DNA from: Hyalella azteca
Lineage: Eukaryota > Arthropoda > Malacostraca > Amphipoda > Hyalellidae
DNA: 64,000 nt
Assembly (NCBI RefSeq): GCF_000764305.2
Contig: NW_025947235.1
Coordinates: 62,001-126,000, forward strand
Direction: 5' to 3'
Position numbers and translations under genes: made by a program. The stretch's first letter is position 1; each line of letters begins with the position of its first letter. The notes under the pieces are model-generated. The model saw only the letters and a list, made by a program, of their open reading frames with translations, was not told the origin of the DNA and did no database searches. Below are positions 12,863 through 24,940 of the stretch, piece after piece.

Positions 12863-12950
12863 CTTCAGTGCTCCAAGTGTGATTATGCTTGCACCACAAA
12901 AGTAGACGTGAAAAGACATTTTCTTCGCAAGCATTTGGCAGAAAAACCTT
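12863..12950 (+). pseudogene. C2H2 zinc-finger fragment placed by an adapter chimera
   Basis: Between the adapter and the N at 12951 one plus frame encodes a complete classical C2H2 finger. Two cysteines (C-x2-C) are followed by 12 residues and H-x4-H, then an AEKP linker like the TGEKP linker of multi-finger proteins. The finger follows the adapter without a gap and is cut off by an N inside the surrounding array, so it was probably carried in by a mate-pair read from another locus, nominally within one library insert length. No other zinc-finger sequence was found in this window. It is marked pseudogene only because no type fits better: the finger itself is intact, its placement is the problem. 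Confidence 0.7.
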
Positions 12951-13085
12951 NTCACCTCCGTCACCATCAACAGCTTCATCACCTCCGTCACCATCAACAG
13001 CTTCATCACCTCCGTCACCATCAACAGCTTCATCACCTCCGTCACCATCAACAACTTCATCACCCCCGTCACCATCATCGCCATT

Positions 13086-14392
13086 ACCTCTCATTTCTAC
13101 AATATATCAACCAGACCTCAAAGCAATGCTTCGAGCTTCTAACAACAGTAACTTTGACCGTTTTATCATTATTAATAAACACATGCATCATGTACATGTA
13201 TGTCGACGTTTTTTCGATTGATATTTTGCGGTAGCAAGTGGCCACGTATAATAATATATGGAATTTTCCCGATAATACTCCGCGGCAATTCACTTCTCGG
13301 GATGTATGTGCATGTTCTGGCTATAAAAGTTTCATATGAAGACGTTGTTGAGTGACACCAAATTCTATCCCGCATGGCTATAAAGAGCTGCCAACCAGAA
13401 TTAATTCGCCAAATATCATCGGCACACATCATTCACGTATCGTGAACAGAAGCCTATTTGCTATCGTGCTAGAAGCCTATTTGGTTTCATGTCTCAGTGA
13501 CGCACAAACAATAAGGTGAGAAAAAATGTAATTGTATCTTGGATAGCATGAATTATTATTCCCATTCTAAAGTAATGCTGTTGTGATAGCCGAAAGACTT
13601 CGGGCATCGGAAGAACAGTGCTTTGGTCAAGCCTGATACCAATGTGGGTAGAGCACAATGTTCGCAAGGAACATTTGCTTGTCTTTCATCTTACAGCAAC
13701 TGCAGAGATGCAGCTTGCAACCACATGCGAGTTTAGAATAACCAGTGCAGGACGAGGTGGTATTCTCTAATGGGATGAATTAGTATGTATGACATCACAT
13801 TAATATAAACTACACCTTTCCTACTTCGCGTTAACGAAAATAACGAGCTTATTTTAATAGAATCACAGAAAAGACTCATCCCCAATGAATAATTTGCATA
13901 CTAACTAATCCACTTAAAAAGAATTACTGAGGTGATGTGTGCTGAAATATTTTTGATAGATAGGAATTACTCAAAGTTGATGACTAAATTCAAGAATTGC
14001 AGACATGTTGTGATCGCTTAGACGCTTTTAGTCCGAAGCCTTACTGATAAACGCCGTTTCTTGATAGCAAAACACTTAATTGTTGATAAATATAGCAGAA
14101 TCAACGCGAGTAATATTATCAATAGTGACAACACCATTCATCGAATGATGTAGGATGATGTGGATTTTAGCAGGCAGGTTGTACTGTTGGTCACAAAAAA
14201 ACGTGAGGCGGAGACCTATATTAATCACTAAGCGCATGTGAACTTGAAAAAAAAAACAGTTGCCAGTTCTTGGAGCTAAAATTTTAAATTTGACAGAAAA
14301 GTTTGACTATCGAATGGCTGAATATGAAGAACAATTACAACACTTCTGCAATGATCGTCATACGTAACCAAAATGTTGAATTTTTATATCCA
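13086..14392. other. Non-coding stretch containing the second 67-base block
   Basis: The block at 13687-13753 is identical to 6894-6960. Otherwise the stretch is AT-rich, with no recognisable gene. Confidence 0.45.
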
Positions 14393-14600
14393 ACCGCCGA
14401 GGCTGAGCAGTGATGCAGTGAGGCAGATGTGTTACATGAGTGCAGCAACTGTCTCTTATACACATCTAGATGTGTATAAGAGACAGGTGATGCAGTGAGG
14501 CAGATGTGTTACATAAGTACAGCAACATCACGAGGCTGAGCAGTGATGCAGTGAGGCAGATGTGTTACATGAGTACAGCAACATCACGAGGCTGAGCAAA
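14393..14600 (+). repeat. 56-base tandem repeat, about 3 copies, split by an adapter
   Basis: The unit contains GAGGCTGAGCAGTGATGCAG followed by TGAGGCAGATGTGTTACATG and AGTACAGCAACATCAC. The first copy is cut by the adapter at 14449-14486, and the sequence after the adapter restarts inside the same unit. Confidence 0.9.
14449..14486. other. Nextera mate-pair junction adapter (artefact)
   Basis: All 38 bases of the junction are present: CTGTCTCTTATACACATCT joined to its reverse complement. It sits within a 56-base tandem array, so the array copy number here cannot be trusted. Confidence 0.98.
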
Positions 14601-17600
14601 GATTTCACGAGAAAAGTTTACATGAACGCTGTAGTTTTGTGTGGAGCCCTATTTTCATTTCGCAAGTAAGGAGGTTTTTTTGCTAGAGTATCGTAAAAAC
14701 TCGATATTTCAAGAGTGCAAATAAATTGCTCCGATAACATATTATTGAATTTGGCGTAATGACTATAATATATAAAGAGTATAGAAAACTCGTTTCATTA
14801 TCGACATAGTCAGCTCATTTAGCCAATCATGTTTTTAATTAAGGCCTGACTTTCAGAACTGGGGCTAAGCAGGCAAACTATTGATTTAATAAGTTAGTAA
14901 AAGTTCAAAGTTGTTCACGTGCCCCTAATTTTTCTTGGGTTGTCTTGTCTCTTCTCCTTCCTCGCATTAACGTTCATATTGTGATAGTCATCTTAAATAA
15001 GGTAACACTGCTACGAAAATATGTCAATATTTAAATTAATGTATTTGTATTTGCGTATTTTTAATTTTTTCACTTAGAGACATGATACAGAGGACTGAGG
15101 GTCAAATAAAGTCTTTATAATTTGTGAATCCTCAGAGTCAAGGTTGTTTTAATTTGGTTTAGGTTCGTCTACTAAATAGGCATTTATAGAGGCTATTTTC
15201 ATTGAGCTTGTAATTTAGCTTTGTAATATTTTCTCAAGTAAATAGCCTTATAGTGTGTCGGCTGAAGAGTGCGGCTGCAAGAGCGCATCGAAACAAATCA
15301 AACGAGCTTTCCTTCCTTAAGCCTTAGTTGTAACTTCAGCTTTTTGCTGAAGTTACTAAAAGTGCACTCAGTACACCCTGATAACTTGGGTGACCCTAGC
15401 CGTGTTGGAGCCGTGACTCAAATTCGACGTTCACAAGGCATTTCTGCACTAAGTAATTCCTAGCATTGTCTGCTCTCCATGTCCATGGAGTCACTTAATT
15501 CTCTATAGCCTCAAATTTTATAAAATTTAAGAATCCTCATGAAGAAACCTGACAATCAAGACCAAAGCGGTGAACAAAAGCATATTTCTAACAGTTTAGT
15601 GATAGTTAGCGTATTTTAATTGACCAATGAGTGCGTGATGAACGCTTAACTGCCACTGCCCCATTTACGTGCCCGTAATGATAATTTTACAAACACCTGG
15701 TCTGATTTATTCACTCCGAGCTTTTACTGAAGCAGATGACAGCTCAAGTGAAGCAGTACGTAACAAGCTGAGGCCATTTGCAGCGTCTAGTCGCGAAGCC
15801 TTTTCTCAATTTCGGATGAAGACACCGGCCAGCAGAAGAGACGACTGAATTTCAAAACAGTTGCAATAGATGTCCGGATGCATTTTTGGGCCTGTTCCGG
15901 ATCGTCTGGTTATGCCATTCTACCCTCGGCATGTAGCAAGCAACAACATCTTGTATCATCTGGCTCAAATAAATGCTGATGCACGGGACACAATGAACGT
16001 TACCTCTGGGACCCAAGAGCGGGGCAATCTGTCCATCGTCGGCTTTGGGATGGACGACGACGAAGGCGGCGCACCAGCGTGATCGTGGACTATGAAGTCC
16101 TAAATTCAACCTAAGAGCATAAGGACAATACACTAAGACGTTACACTCATCGTCAAACGACGCGACTACTCTTAACGAACCTACCGAAACTTGGTCACAT
16201 GGGCGTACATTTAGGTTTTAAGAATAAAGGGGGCTAAAACCCCGTGTTTTAAAGACAATGAGGGACTAAGACTCCTAGAATTATGTTCATATTTAAGCTT
16301 ATGATGACTGGCTTATGATGATTTAGTCACTTTTTTCCAGGCTATATTATATTGAATTTACCGGTATTTGAAAAAAATAATAGTGTCAATGAGTTAACAT
16401 AAAATTATGGTTGGGATAAAGAATAGTTCATGGGGGCTGATGCACTCCTTAAAATATACTTAATGACGCCACTGCTCTGGCAAAATCCGACCTTGTTGAT
16501 TTGAAAGTCTTGGCTACGGTTTTGAAGTAACTTGAAGTTTTATGAAGCTTCGTGACGATTCTGATGAAAAATTAAGGCTTACTTGAATTCTGATTCCAAT
16601 TGCGATTTCTCAATTTCGAAGACAATTTAAACAATTGGCGTGTTCGAGAGCCTCCATCCAGGACAGATTCTTCCAGCGTTCACAGCCCCCGAAGACACCG
16701 ACAATACCTACCTGTATTTGGAGCTCTTGCTATGACATCTTGAGATGAAGTTCACCTGGAAGAAGCAATACAGTCACATATTCAAGAGTTACACATGCAC
16801 AGCGCCAGAAAAGACCTTCAAGAGAGTATATTCACTGAAAGTCGCACTCTTCTAGAGAAGTTAATTGTCACTTACCTCGCTTCTACAGCAATAAGATTTT
16901 TGTCTCAAAACAGCACCGCGTGGCTGAGGCGTGACGTGCTAAGGTATGAGAGTTACATGTATCGGGTGGCTGAGGCAGCACGTACGCCGAGGCGGTTGCT
17001 GTGAACACATTTGTTGCCCACGCCAGAAGCTCAGGGATGGCTCCGTGGGCTGACTGAACAAGTTGCTCTCGTGACCAGACTGACTGACGCAACATTGTGC
17101 TGGATGCTGTGATGGCTGCGCTCAGTGGCACGTCACTGCACTGGATGTGCTCATCACTGCACGGTATGACATAGTTTTATGCGGTATGATCTCATGATTG
17201 GGCCATGAGGCGCGTCACTAAACTGGCTGCAACCTTGACGGGACTGTTTAGCACCGCACAAATTAGCTGGATAGTAAATCGCTGAGTATCTATAGATGAC
17301 TTATCGCTGACATGGGTGGTAATGTGACAGTACTGAATGCCTTATCACTGAACTGACTGTAGCTATTACTGGACTGTTTAGCATATCCCCGGAATGGTTC
17401 GGTTGAGGCTTTGAAAGATCACAAAATTACCGAAATTTTAGTGTCCTTACCTTTTGCAAACAATTCACATCACATATTATATTCATTTTCGCATTTTTCA
17501 TTCAGCAATACTCTGCCGTAAAGTCCGGTGACAAAAATGTTAAGTCATCCAAACGTGTGTATCCTCTGGCCGAATAAACAAATCAATTGATGTTGTATTG

Positions 17601-18492
17601 CGGCGATTGTAAGCGATTATTCTCTCTCGCTGGTGAGAGAACTTAGTTTTATTTGTCAAATCTGCATATTGTTCATTGGCAAATCGTTAAAAACTCCGAA
17701 AGCTAAGATAAATAGATCATGAAGACGAGTGGCGGGAGATTGGATTCGGCTCTTTTCGACTAAATATTTTCGCCATTACTATGAAGCTAAACCATTCGAA
17801 CTGAAACTCAAGATTCTGTTTGATGAATTAAAATAAAAGCTTCCTTGATTATTTATTTAATTAACTACCTGTCGATTGTGTGAATACCTCACAAATGAAA
17901 CGTTTTTTTTTGTGATGAGGTTGATAAATGTTTGATTTATAAACGAATGCAAAATTCTATGATTGATAATAACCTGTATAATATACGCTTGATATGCAGT
18001 AAATTTTTAATCTTCTTAGCCACTGCAGCACAAGAGGTTGTGTCAAATCTTCCAACTCCCGCCCGTAAGTTTGGCTTCGGCTTTGCCAGGCGGTTTAAGT
18101 GTTCAAAATCTACTGAACTCCAGCAACGTTATGTTGAATACATCAATTTCAGTGCATATTAAATCATCATCCCTCTGTGCATACCATCGTTGAAATAAAG
18201 CTGGTTAAGGGATGATTATATAAAACGAAGTTAGATTAACGTTATTTCAACGATCAATGCCTGATGAGGTAGAATAAAATTTATAAATTTCGAATAGAGA
18301 GATGAGTTAAGAAATGCAGTCGGACTCATCCACGGACGCAGCACCAAAGATTTAACTTGCTGAGTAGCGCTCCACTGATATTTGGAGCCTCAAGGCGCAT
18401 ATGCATTTCTACTGGGTTATTTAATGTTATGATTTACAGTAAATAAAAATAAAATTATCTGAATTGTTAACCATTTCCAGTGCGAAGACAGA
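14601..18492. other. Long non-coding stretch
   Basis: I see no gene. The plus frame at 15870-16082 (70 codons) has no domain I recognise; its end shares a weak block of about 40 bases (CACCAGCGTG context) with 30140-30190. Open frames near 16795 and 17932 are short and featureless. Confidence 0.4.
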
Positions 18493-19321
18493 TGAGGAAA
18501 GTTCATTTAGCTTCAATATGTGTTTAGCTACTTTTAAATTTGCTATACTTATCAGATTGTAAAATACATAACGAAGCTTCGAATAGATTTATGCCTTATT
18601 ATAAGTTTGTTTATCTTGTGTCTCAAAGTGTTATAAAATACACTTATATTATATAAAAACTAACATACCTGCCTCATTATAAATCAGGCCCTTAAATCTC
18701 CCCAACCCCGGCGTCTGTTTGCCGAAATTTGACAGTTAAGAAATACTGCAAGTTATACTGGACGAAAACATGCCCGCTTTACTATGAAATAAGGATTTAT
18801 CAAGGCTTACTTGGTCACAACGGTGCATGAATAAACTCATGACTGACATAAACATAGTATTCCTACCAACCTTGTCGCGACGGCTAATTATTATGAAATG
18901 TTGTTGATGAGGAAAGTTCATTTAGCTTCAATATGTGTTTATCAACTTTTAAAATTTGCTATCCTTATCAGATTTGAAAAACGCAGAACGAAGCTTCGAA
19001 TAGATTTCTGCCTGCATATCAGTTTAAATATCTTGTGTCTTAAAGTGGTATAAAATACACTTGTATAAAATACTAACATTCCTGCCTCATTATAAATCAG
19101 GTCCTTACACCTCCTAACCCCGGTGTCTATTTGCCGAAGTTTGGCAGTTATTAGAAATATCACAAGTCGTGCTGGACAAAAACATGCCCGCTGTATTATG
19201 AATTAAGAATTTATCAAGGCTTACTTGGCCTGGCCATAAATGGTGCATGAATAAACTCACGACTGACATAAACGTAGAATTCCTACGAATATTGTCGTGA
19301 TGGTCAATTAATCTGAAATGT
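18493..19321 (+). repeat. Tandem duplication of about 415 bases, 2 copies
   Basis: GAGGAAAGTTCATTTAGCTT opens both copies (18493 and 18909). They remain alignable throughout, including the blocks CGAAGCTTCGAATAGATTT and AACATGCCCGCT, with scattered substitutions and small indels. This is older than the 2461-offset duplication. It has no coding capacity. Confidence 0.85.
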
Positions 19322-20215
19322 TTTCTTATTTGAGATTTCAATTTAAATCGTTCGGCTAATCACGCTATGACAAGAGCGGTTCCTGGTCTCAACGGTCAGT
19401 TAAGACCCGCTTAGAAGTGTATGGCGCTCGTGACGTCATCATGTATGACTGGAATTCTCGAAGCCAACACAGCCTCAAAAGCGTTTCCTTTATGACCCCG
19501 AAGATAAGTTCTTCTTAACAGATTTAATTCGATTTCAGTGCAATAAGAAAGGGAGTGAACGGTTTTTTCGGTGCCTTCAACTTGATCCGCAAATTTCCTA
19601 GGAATACATTTCTATTTAAATTACAGATATTATTACCTATTTTCTTTTTTACTTGGAAGTAACCTGAAAATTTCACTTCAGCAACAATAGAACACGAGGC
19701 AAACGCGATGGCGTTTTTCATTCCGTCGTGCAGCATTCGAGTCCACTTACCTGCAGTATTATACCGACACTTGTTTTCTTCCTAATTATGGTCTGCTGTT
19801 TGCATGAATGATGTTTATGTTTATTAGGAAACCGATTATCAGCTTGAGGTAATTTCGTCTATTCTAATCTATTGGTTTTGTACTTGATTAAATTATATAG
19901 GGCAGCATGTTAGAGTCCATTCGAGCATTTCAAACACATGTGTTGGAAACGCTTGTTTCTTTGATCAGCCATTTATATATATAAATTGACATCGGATTTT
20001 AGAACATTAATAATTGGATATTTAAATTTTGCGCATTTCTTAACAATCAGACTTTTCCTTGATTCCATTTTTTTTCTTAAATTTTAAAGGTTCAAGTTGT
20101 TAAGTGAGTTGATCACTTCATCTCTTCAAACACAACTTTCACGCAACGGTTATAAACTTTGTGGCATACAGCAAACTTAAACTTAACGCGCAACGCCATC
20201 ATGAACGGCATCAGC
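19322..20215. other. Non-coding stretch
   Basis: AT-rich. A CRE-like TGACGTCA palindrome occurs at about 19431, but there is no gene beside it to regulate. Confidence 0.4.
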
Positions 20216-20306
20216 GTGCACAGCACCACCAGGCACAGCACCACCAGGCACAGCATCACCAGGCACAGCACCACCAGGCACAGCACCACCAGCCACAGCG
20301 TCATGT
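20216..20306 (+). repeat. 15-base array, about 5 copies
   Basis: The unit is CACCACCAGGCACAG. Part of this locus is duplicated at 22642-22701 directly after a mate-pair adapter, which shows where that read came from. Confidence 0.9.
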
Positions 20307-21171
20307 GATGCGTGTCGTGCGGCGACTCTGTCAGACGCGCGTCTGCTGAGGTGCGGGGAGCTGTGCCAGGGAATTAGTCGAATAATTATGGACCACTGAA
20401 TCTAGATACTAAGAATGCCCTGAATAAATGAGAATGAAAAGGAAAATAAAAAATTAGTTTCGGATCTAAATGAGAAGTTTCCCATCAGCATTGATACCTA
20501 AGCTATTAAAAAAGGGATATATTTCGAGGTTTCTTGGCTGCTTACCAAGAAAAAATTTGAATAATAATTTTAGTGAGAGCGAATTTTTCAATAGGAATTG
20601 AAAGGGTAATGGATTTACAATATAATGGCACGAGGCGACGTACAACTTGAACACAGCGATCCCCCGAGGACTCATCCTGCAGCGTCAGCATTTCCAGCGA
20701 TGAAATACCTACGAAGATTTCCATATATATAGTCACGCTATATTTTATATCACAATATAGTGTGATTATCTCACATAATCACGCTATAACTATTTTATTC
20801 AAAATCACGATTTATTTTTAATAGTTTCTATGCATTAGAAGATTTGTTTAATTGCGTAAACTTATGATTATTAGAGTCATCATTGTTCCTCTAATGTTTC
20901 CCATAGATTGGAATATAGGAGAAAGTTCGACGCCGCTGCTAAACGGACCAAAGAAAAAAGACGTGATACATTCACCTGGCAAAGTAACTCAAGTGATTTG
21001 ATGGCAAATATTATAACTATATTATTTTAACTATCAGCAATTAATATCAAATCTCGAACGATTAGCGCAGAAATATCATCCCATAGAAAATATCATATCA
21101 TTTGAGATTTTTCTTATAGATTCGCAGGTGTTTATGATTCAACCAGGGCCGAATTATCAAAAATTGCTCAA
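20307..21171. other. Non-coding stretch with a small A/T-rich palindrome
   Basis: Around 20725-20795 the motif TAATCACGCTATA and its reverse complement recur several times, giving a hairpin-prone patch. No gene is seen. Confidence 0.4.
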
Positions 21172-21312
21172 GTGCACGTAGCGGCCAACGTACACGTAGC
21201 GGCCTAAGCTCACGTTGCGGCCTAAGTACACGTAGCGGCCTAAACGGCCTAAGCTCACGTAGCGGCCTCAATACATGTAGCGGCCTAAGTGCAGGTTGCG
21301 GCTAAAGTACAT
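21172..21312 (+). repeat. 18-base array, about 8 copies
   Basis: Units are variants of GTACACGTAGCGGCCTAA. The CGTAGCGGCC core is conserved and the flanking bases vary. Confidence 0.9.
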
Positions 21313-22606
21313 ATCGCGTTCCAAGTTCACACAAGTAAAATTTTTTGTTAGGATATATACGCTGAGTGCATCAATACGGACACAACGTATGCCGTGCAGC
21401 CTCTCCGACGTCCTGTCCACACGTTGTGATGTGAAGCATCAGCCCTCGATTCTACATCAACTTTCTTATCATGAACCGATGAAATGTTAGAAATTTCCGT
21501 ATTTCTTGAATCGTCCAATTTGACGATTCTTTTTCTTAGTCTTAGATAGGAAGGGACCTGTGAATAGGAAAGATTAGAACTTAAGGCTGTGACGACCACT
21601 GTATTGTTGCTCCGTCAGGAGTTCATGATTTATTAAGCCATGCCTTGCTAATATCTTATTTTTCGTTTGAGTGATCACTCTTTGTTTTCGTTATGGTTAT
21701 TTTTTGCATTTAACTGCAAGTTCGAACTTCTTTGTTTAGAAGGCTAGACTCCGAACTCGCTTGGGCTTAGCCTTCAACTTAAATTAGTCTATTGGCCTGT
21801 GGCTTTTAAATTTCGTATCACGATTAAACTATTCAATAAATATTCCTTAACTGAGAGGAAGGGCGAAGTTCTTCCTTAATCTTTACTGTAATTGCGTTTG
21901 CGTCGGAGTCTGCCTTTCTCCTACTACTAATGAATTTCCCTTTATATGGCCACCTAAAATGCCTCTNGTGCTGATAGAATTTGCATTCAAATGAATATTG
22001 GGGCCTTGTAGCTATTTTACGGTGATGTCCGTCAATGAGGTCAGCACGCTTGTGTTATAGAGGGACTCCAAAAACGTTCCCCACATTCCTTTCATTTGTG
22101 TACGCCAATGTCTGCCGTTTGTCCACCGTATTCAAGTTTTAATTCATTTACTTCAAATTAATTTCTAATAAAAATTACATGCGTGTAATTTAAACCTTTC
22201 ATATTACATTTTACTGCAAATCATTTAGTATTACTTTCTTCAATATTATGAAACAATACACGTTAGCCATTCTTAACGCAGTGATGATGGTTAATCAGGT
22301 CCTTATAGCTGCACTATAGAGGGAAACTCACTTTCGGAACCAACCAGAAACAATCAATAAATATAATAATATAAGTAAACAAATAAATATAACAAAATTG
22401 TCCTATTTTACAGCTCTTTGTTACGTCTCTCGTCTGATGTTCCACAGTCAATGCTTCTCTGTTCGATCCTCGGACCTCGACGGTTAAGTTTATATTTTCC
22501 TACTTAACATAATAATGCAATGTAGCCGATATTAGGACGAAGTTAAGGGCCTCCATCAATTAACATTTGTTGCGCTGCATTATCTTAACGTGAGACTGTA
22601 TACCGT
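21313..22606. other. Non-coding stretch
   Basis: No gene recognised. A single N at 21967 marks an assembly ambiguity. Confidence 0.4.
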
Positions 22607-22641
22607 TCTCTTATACACATCTAGATGTGTATAAGAGACAG
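22607..22641. other. Nextera mate-pair junction adapter (artefact)
   Basis: TCTCTTATACACATCT plus AGATGTGTATAAGAGACAG, lacking three bases on the left. The sequence after it (22642-22701, ending in an N at 22702) is the 15-base CACCAGGCACAG array of about 20240-20290. The two read ends therefore lie about 2.4 kb apart, as expected for a mate-pair insert. Confidence 0.97.
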
Positions 22642-22701
22642 ACCAGGCACAGCATCACCAGGCACAGCACCACCAGGCACAGCACCACCAGGCACAGCAC
22701 C
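22642..22701 (+). repeat. Misplaced copy of the 20.2-kb array
   Basis: About 60 bases of CACCAGGCACAG units, including the CATCACC variant seen at 20240-20260. They are bounded by the adapter on the left and an N on the right. Read as carried in by a mate-pair read, not as a genomic copy. Confidence 0.85.
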
Positions 22702-22702
22702 N

Positions 22703-22800
22703 CGGTACCACTGAAGTGGACGGTACCACTGCAGTGGGCGGTACCACTGAAGTGGACGGTACCACTGCAGTGGACGGTACCACTGCAGTGGGCGGTACCC
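22703..22800 (+). repeat. 18-base array of KpnI-type palindromes
   Basis: Five to six units of CGGTACCACTGCAGTGGA, alternating with a GAAGTGG variant. GGTACC and CCACTGCAGTGG are both self-complementary, so each unit can fold or cross-pair. Confidence 0.9.
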
Positions 22801-24249
22801 TGGTGGCGTTGGAAAGATCAGAGGCATTAATTAGCTATTTAAATGCACTGTTGTGTGAGCTATGTTGGTGAAACACTCTATGCTGCTGAAATAGGTAAAA
22901 CTGCTAAAAAATATATTGGTTTACTAAATTAGGTTTTATTTGTGAAATACACATTTGTGTTTAACCTTCCTAATTTAAAATTGCAACATACCAAATACCA
23001 AAGAAGAGGCGTTTGTTTACATATGTGTCTGTGGGGGGGTCTATATGAATTCGCAGGGGAGACAAGGGGGCAGCAGCCTGAAAAAGTTTGGGAACCAAGC
23101 ATTAATCTAATTCTAAAGCTTAGCTTGCATGAACTATAACCTTAGTTTTATTGCACTCACCTCGCTTGTATATGCACCTGAACCTTATACATACTTATAT
23201 CATGCATTAGCCATACTTATATCATTCTTATCTTATACATACTTATATCTTTAGCCTGCTTGAAACGCAAACTCACCATAGAATTTACAAGCAAAGAAAA
23301 CGCCATGCAAGTTCAATTGTTTTAAACTAAAAGATTCAACCCGTTTTCATTGAAGATTTGTTGCACTTACATTTTTTTGCTTTTAAATTCTTGGTGAACC
23401 TTATACAATAGTCGACACATTTTTTCTTAACCTTAGTTCACATCGTTTGATGTTTAAATTCCTGTAGTTGATTCAAACTTTCGATGGTTATAAAATAATA
23501 ACAGCTTCTGTTGAGTTCAGTTTTTACGATTTTTCATAATAAATACTTGATTACAATTCCATTCTCCATCTGAAGTGGGAATGCAGAAATCAAAAAATTA
23601 AATACAAAATCATTGCAACTTCTGTGTGTAAAAACGACAGAAAATTTATGTTATCAAGAACTGACCGTTGTAGTTGGGCGCCTCATTACAATATTATCAT
23701 TGAATTGATCGCGGGAATTATAATCAGCTTTAAAGATTAACATGAATTAATATATCGCATATGACTTAATAATTTCTGACACTAATATTAATATCAACCG
23801 ATGACATGATTATTTTTTAAGTATTATCTCCAATTTAGAATCCAATCTTTGTATGAGCTTTGAGGCTCGGCCTCACAGTGCAGATCCACATTAAGTAAAG
23901 AAGCAGCACTGACAGCAGATATGAATAAATTTAAAAACAAATGATAAATTATCATCTGAGGACTCACTATATATACAGAAGATGAGTGAACACTATTGAG
24001 GCTACAATAGCGATCAAAGATGCACAACTCGTGATACTTGAGACAGGTTTAATTCTTGCAATTTACTGCTCATTGCATGGGCTTTATAGCATCTGCATCA
24101 TTAAATGACTCGCGAAAAATGATGCAAGAAATTACAGTTTGCTTCCCGCGTTCAGTTACATGCTCTTCGTCGTCGTGTTCTCTATCATAATCTCCCGAAT
24201 GTATGATTCTGATAGCCATGGTTTCGATTAGAAATTCATTAGGTCCCGA
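22801..24249. other. Non-coding stretch with a weak inverted-repeat element
   Basis: At 23272-23400, CACCATAGAATTTACAAGCA is mirrored by GCTTTTAAATTCTTGGTGAA. This is a short hairpin related to the arms at 47435 and to 52915. No gene is seen. Confidence 0.4.
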
Positions 24250-24380
24250 TACTATAAAAGTGAGTGACAGAGAGTGCATTTTCTCGTCCGTCCGTGTAGT
24301 CACGGACGGACATGACGAGCACAATAGCGCCTTTTTTTCCATAAATGCTAAAAATGCTAAATGTGCTAAAAATAGCAGGA
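24250..24380 (+). repeat. Dispersed repeat with a GTCC hairpin, copy 1
   Basis: GTGAGTGACAGAGAGTGCAT begins a block that matches the reverse complement of about 41883-42015. Between the conserved flanks lies GTCCGTCCGTG, a four-base loop, then CACGGACGGAC, a perfect 11-base hairpin. The minus 140-codon frame across it is not supported by any domain. Confidence 0.7.
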
Positions 24381-24940
24381 CTGTCTTATTTGTGCGGGAT
24401 ATTTTATCATTTGTTAAAGGCGAGTAACAACAGATAGTTTTCAGATATGAGGCAATGGGAAGGATGTTTAGTCTAACTCTTTGGTTAGGCATACATTAAC
24501 CGCCGTCAAAGCTGTTGGGATGGAAAAACCTGGTAGCTACATTTATCGTCAGTAACAATCAAGTAACTATATTGAAAAAAAATTGAATAAAAATTGCATC
24601 GACATCGAAGTCACTTAAAATTGTGAGCAACATGAAAAAAAAAAACACATATTAGTACTAATTATATTCGCTGATATAATATTAGTTGCTGTACGCATAA
24701 CTAACAATCCATCAACTAATTCAATATAAGTAACACAGTCCATCAACTATACATATTTGCTGACTGTCATACCAAAGAATTATTAAGTGAATAAAAGATT
24801 CAACAGATTTCGTAAGATACAATAACACCGCTCACCGTGATGACTAAACTTAAGTGATAAGGCGTGACTAAACTCAAACATGTTTGAGTTTACTGGCCAT
24901 CACGCGCTATATACTGGCTCAAGAAGCTCCTATGATATGT

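Larger units (their letters stand above)
12718..13085 (+). repeat. CAC/CAT-rich trinucleotide and 27-base array, broken by an adapter chimera
   Basis: Degenerate (CAN)n and 27-base units containing CAGCTTCATCACCTCCGTCA run from 12718 to 13085. They are interrupted at 12826-12951 by a mate-pair adapter, a foreign zinc-finger fragment and one N. The minus-strand 158-codon frame (acidic, GDGGDEAVD repeats) is made of this array plus adapter. Confidence 0.85.

Noticed and set aside
12618..13234. Minus 158-codon acidic protein and plus 128-codon His/Pro-rich protein
   Set aside because: Made of the CAC/CAT array, adapter sequence (peptide MYKRQ) and the imported finger.
15870..16082. 70-codon plus frame resembling part of 30140-30190
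   Set aside because: Similarity is about 40 bases and broken; too short to define a repeat or gene.
24070..24492. 140-codon minus frame
   Set aside because: No domain, overlaps a dispersed hairpin repeat, no splice context.
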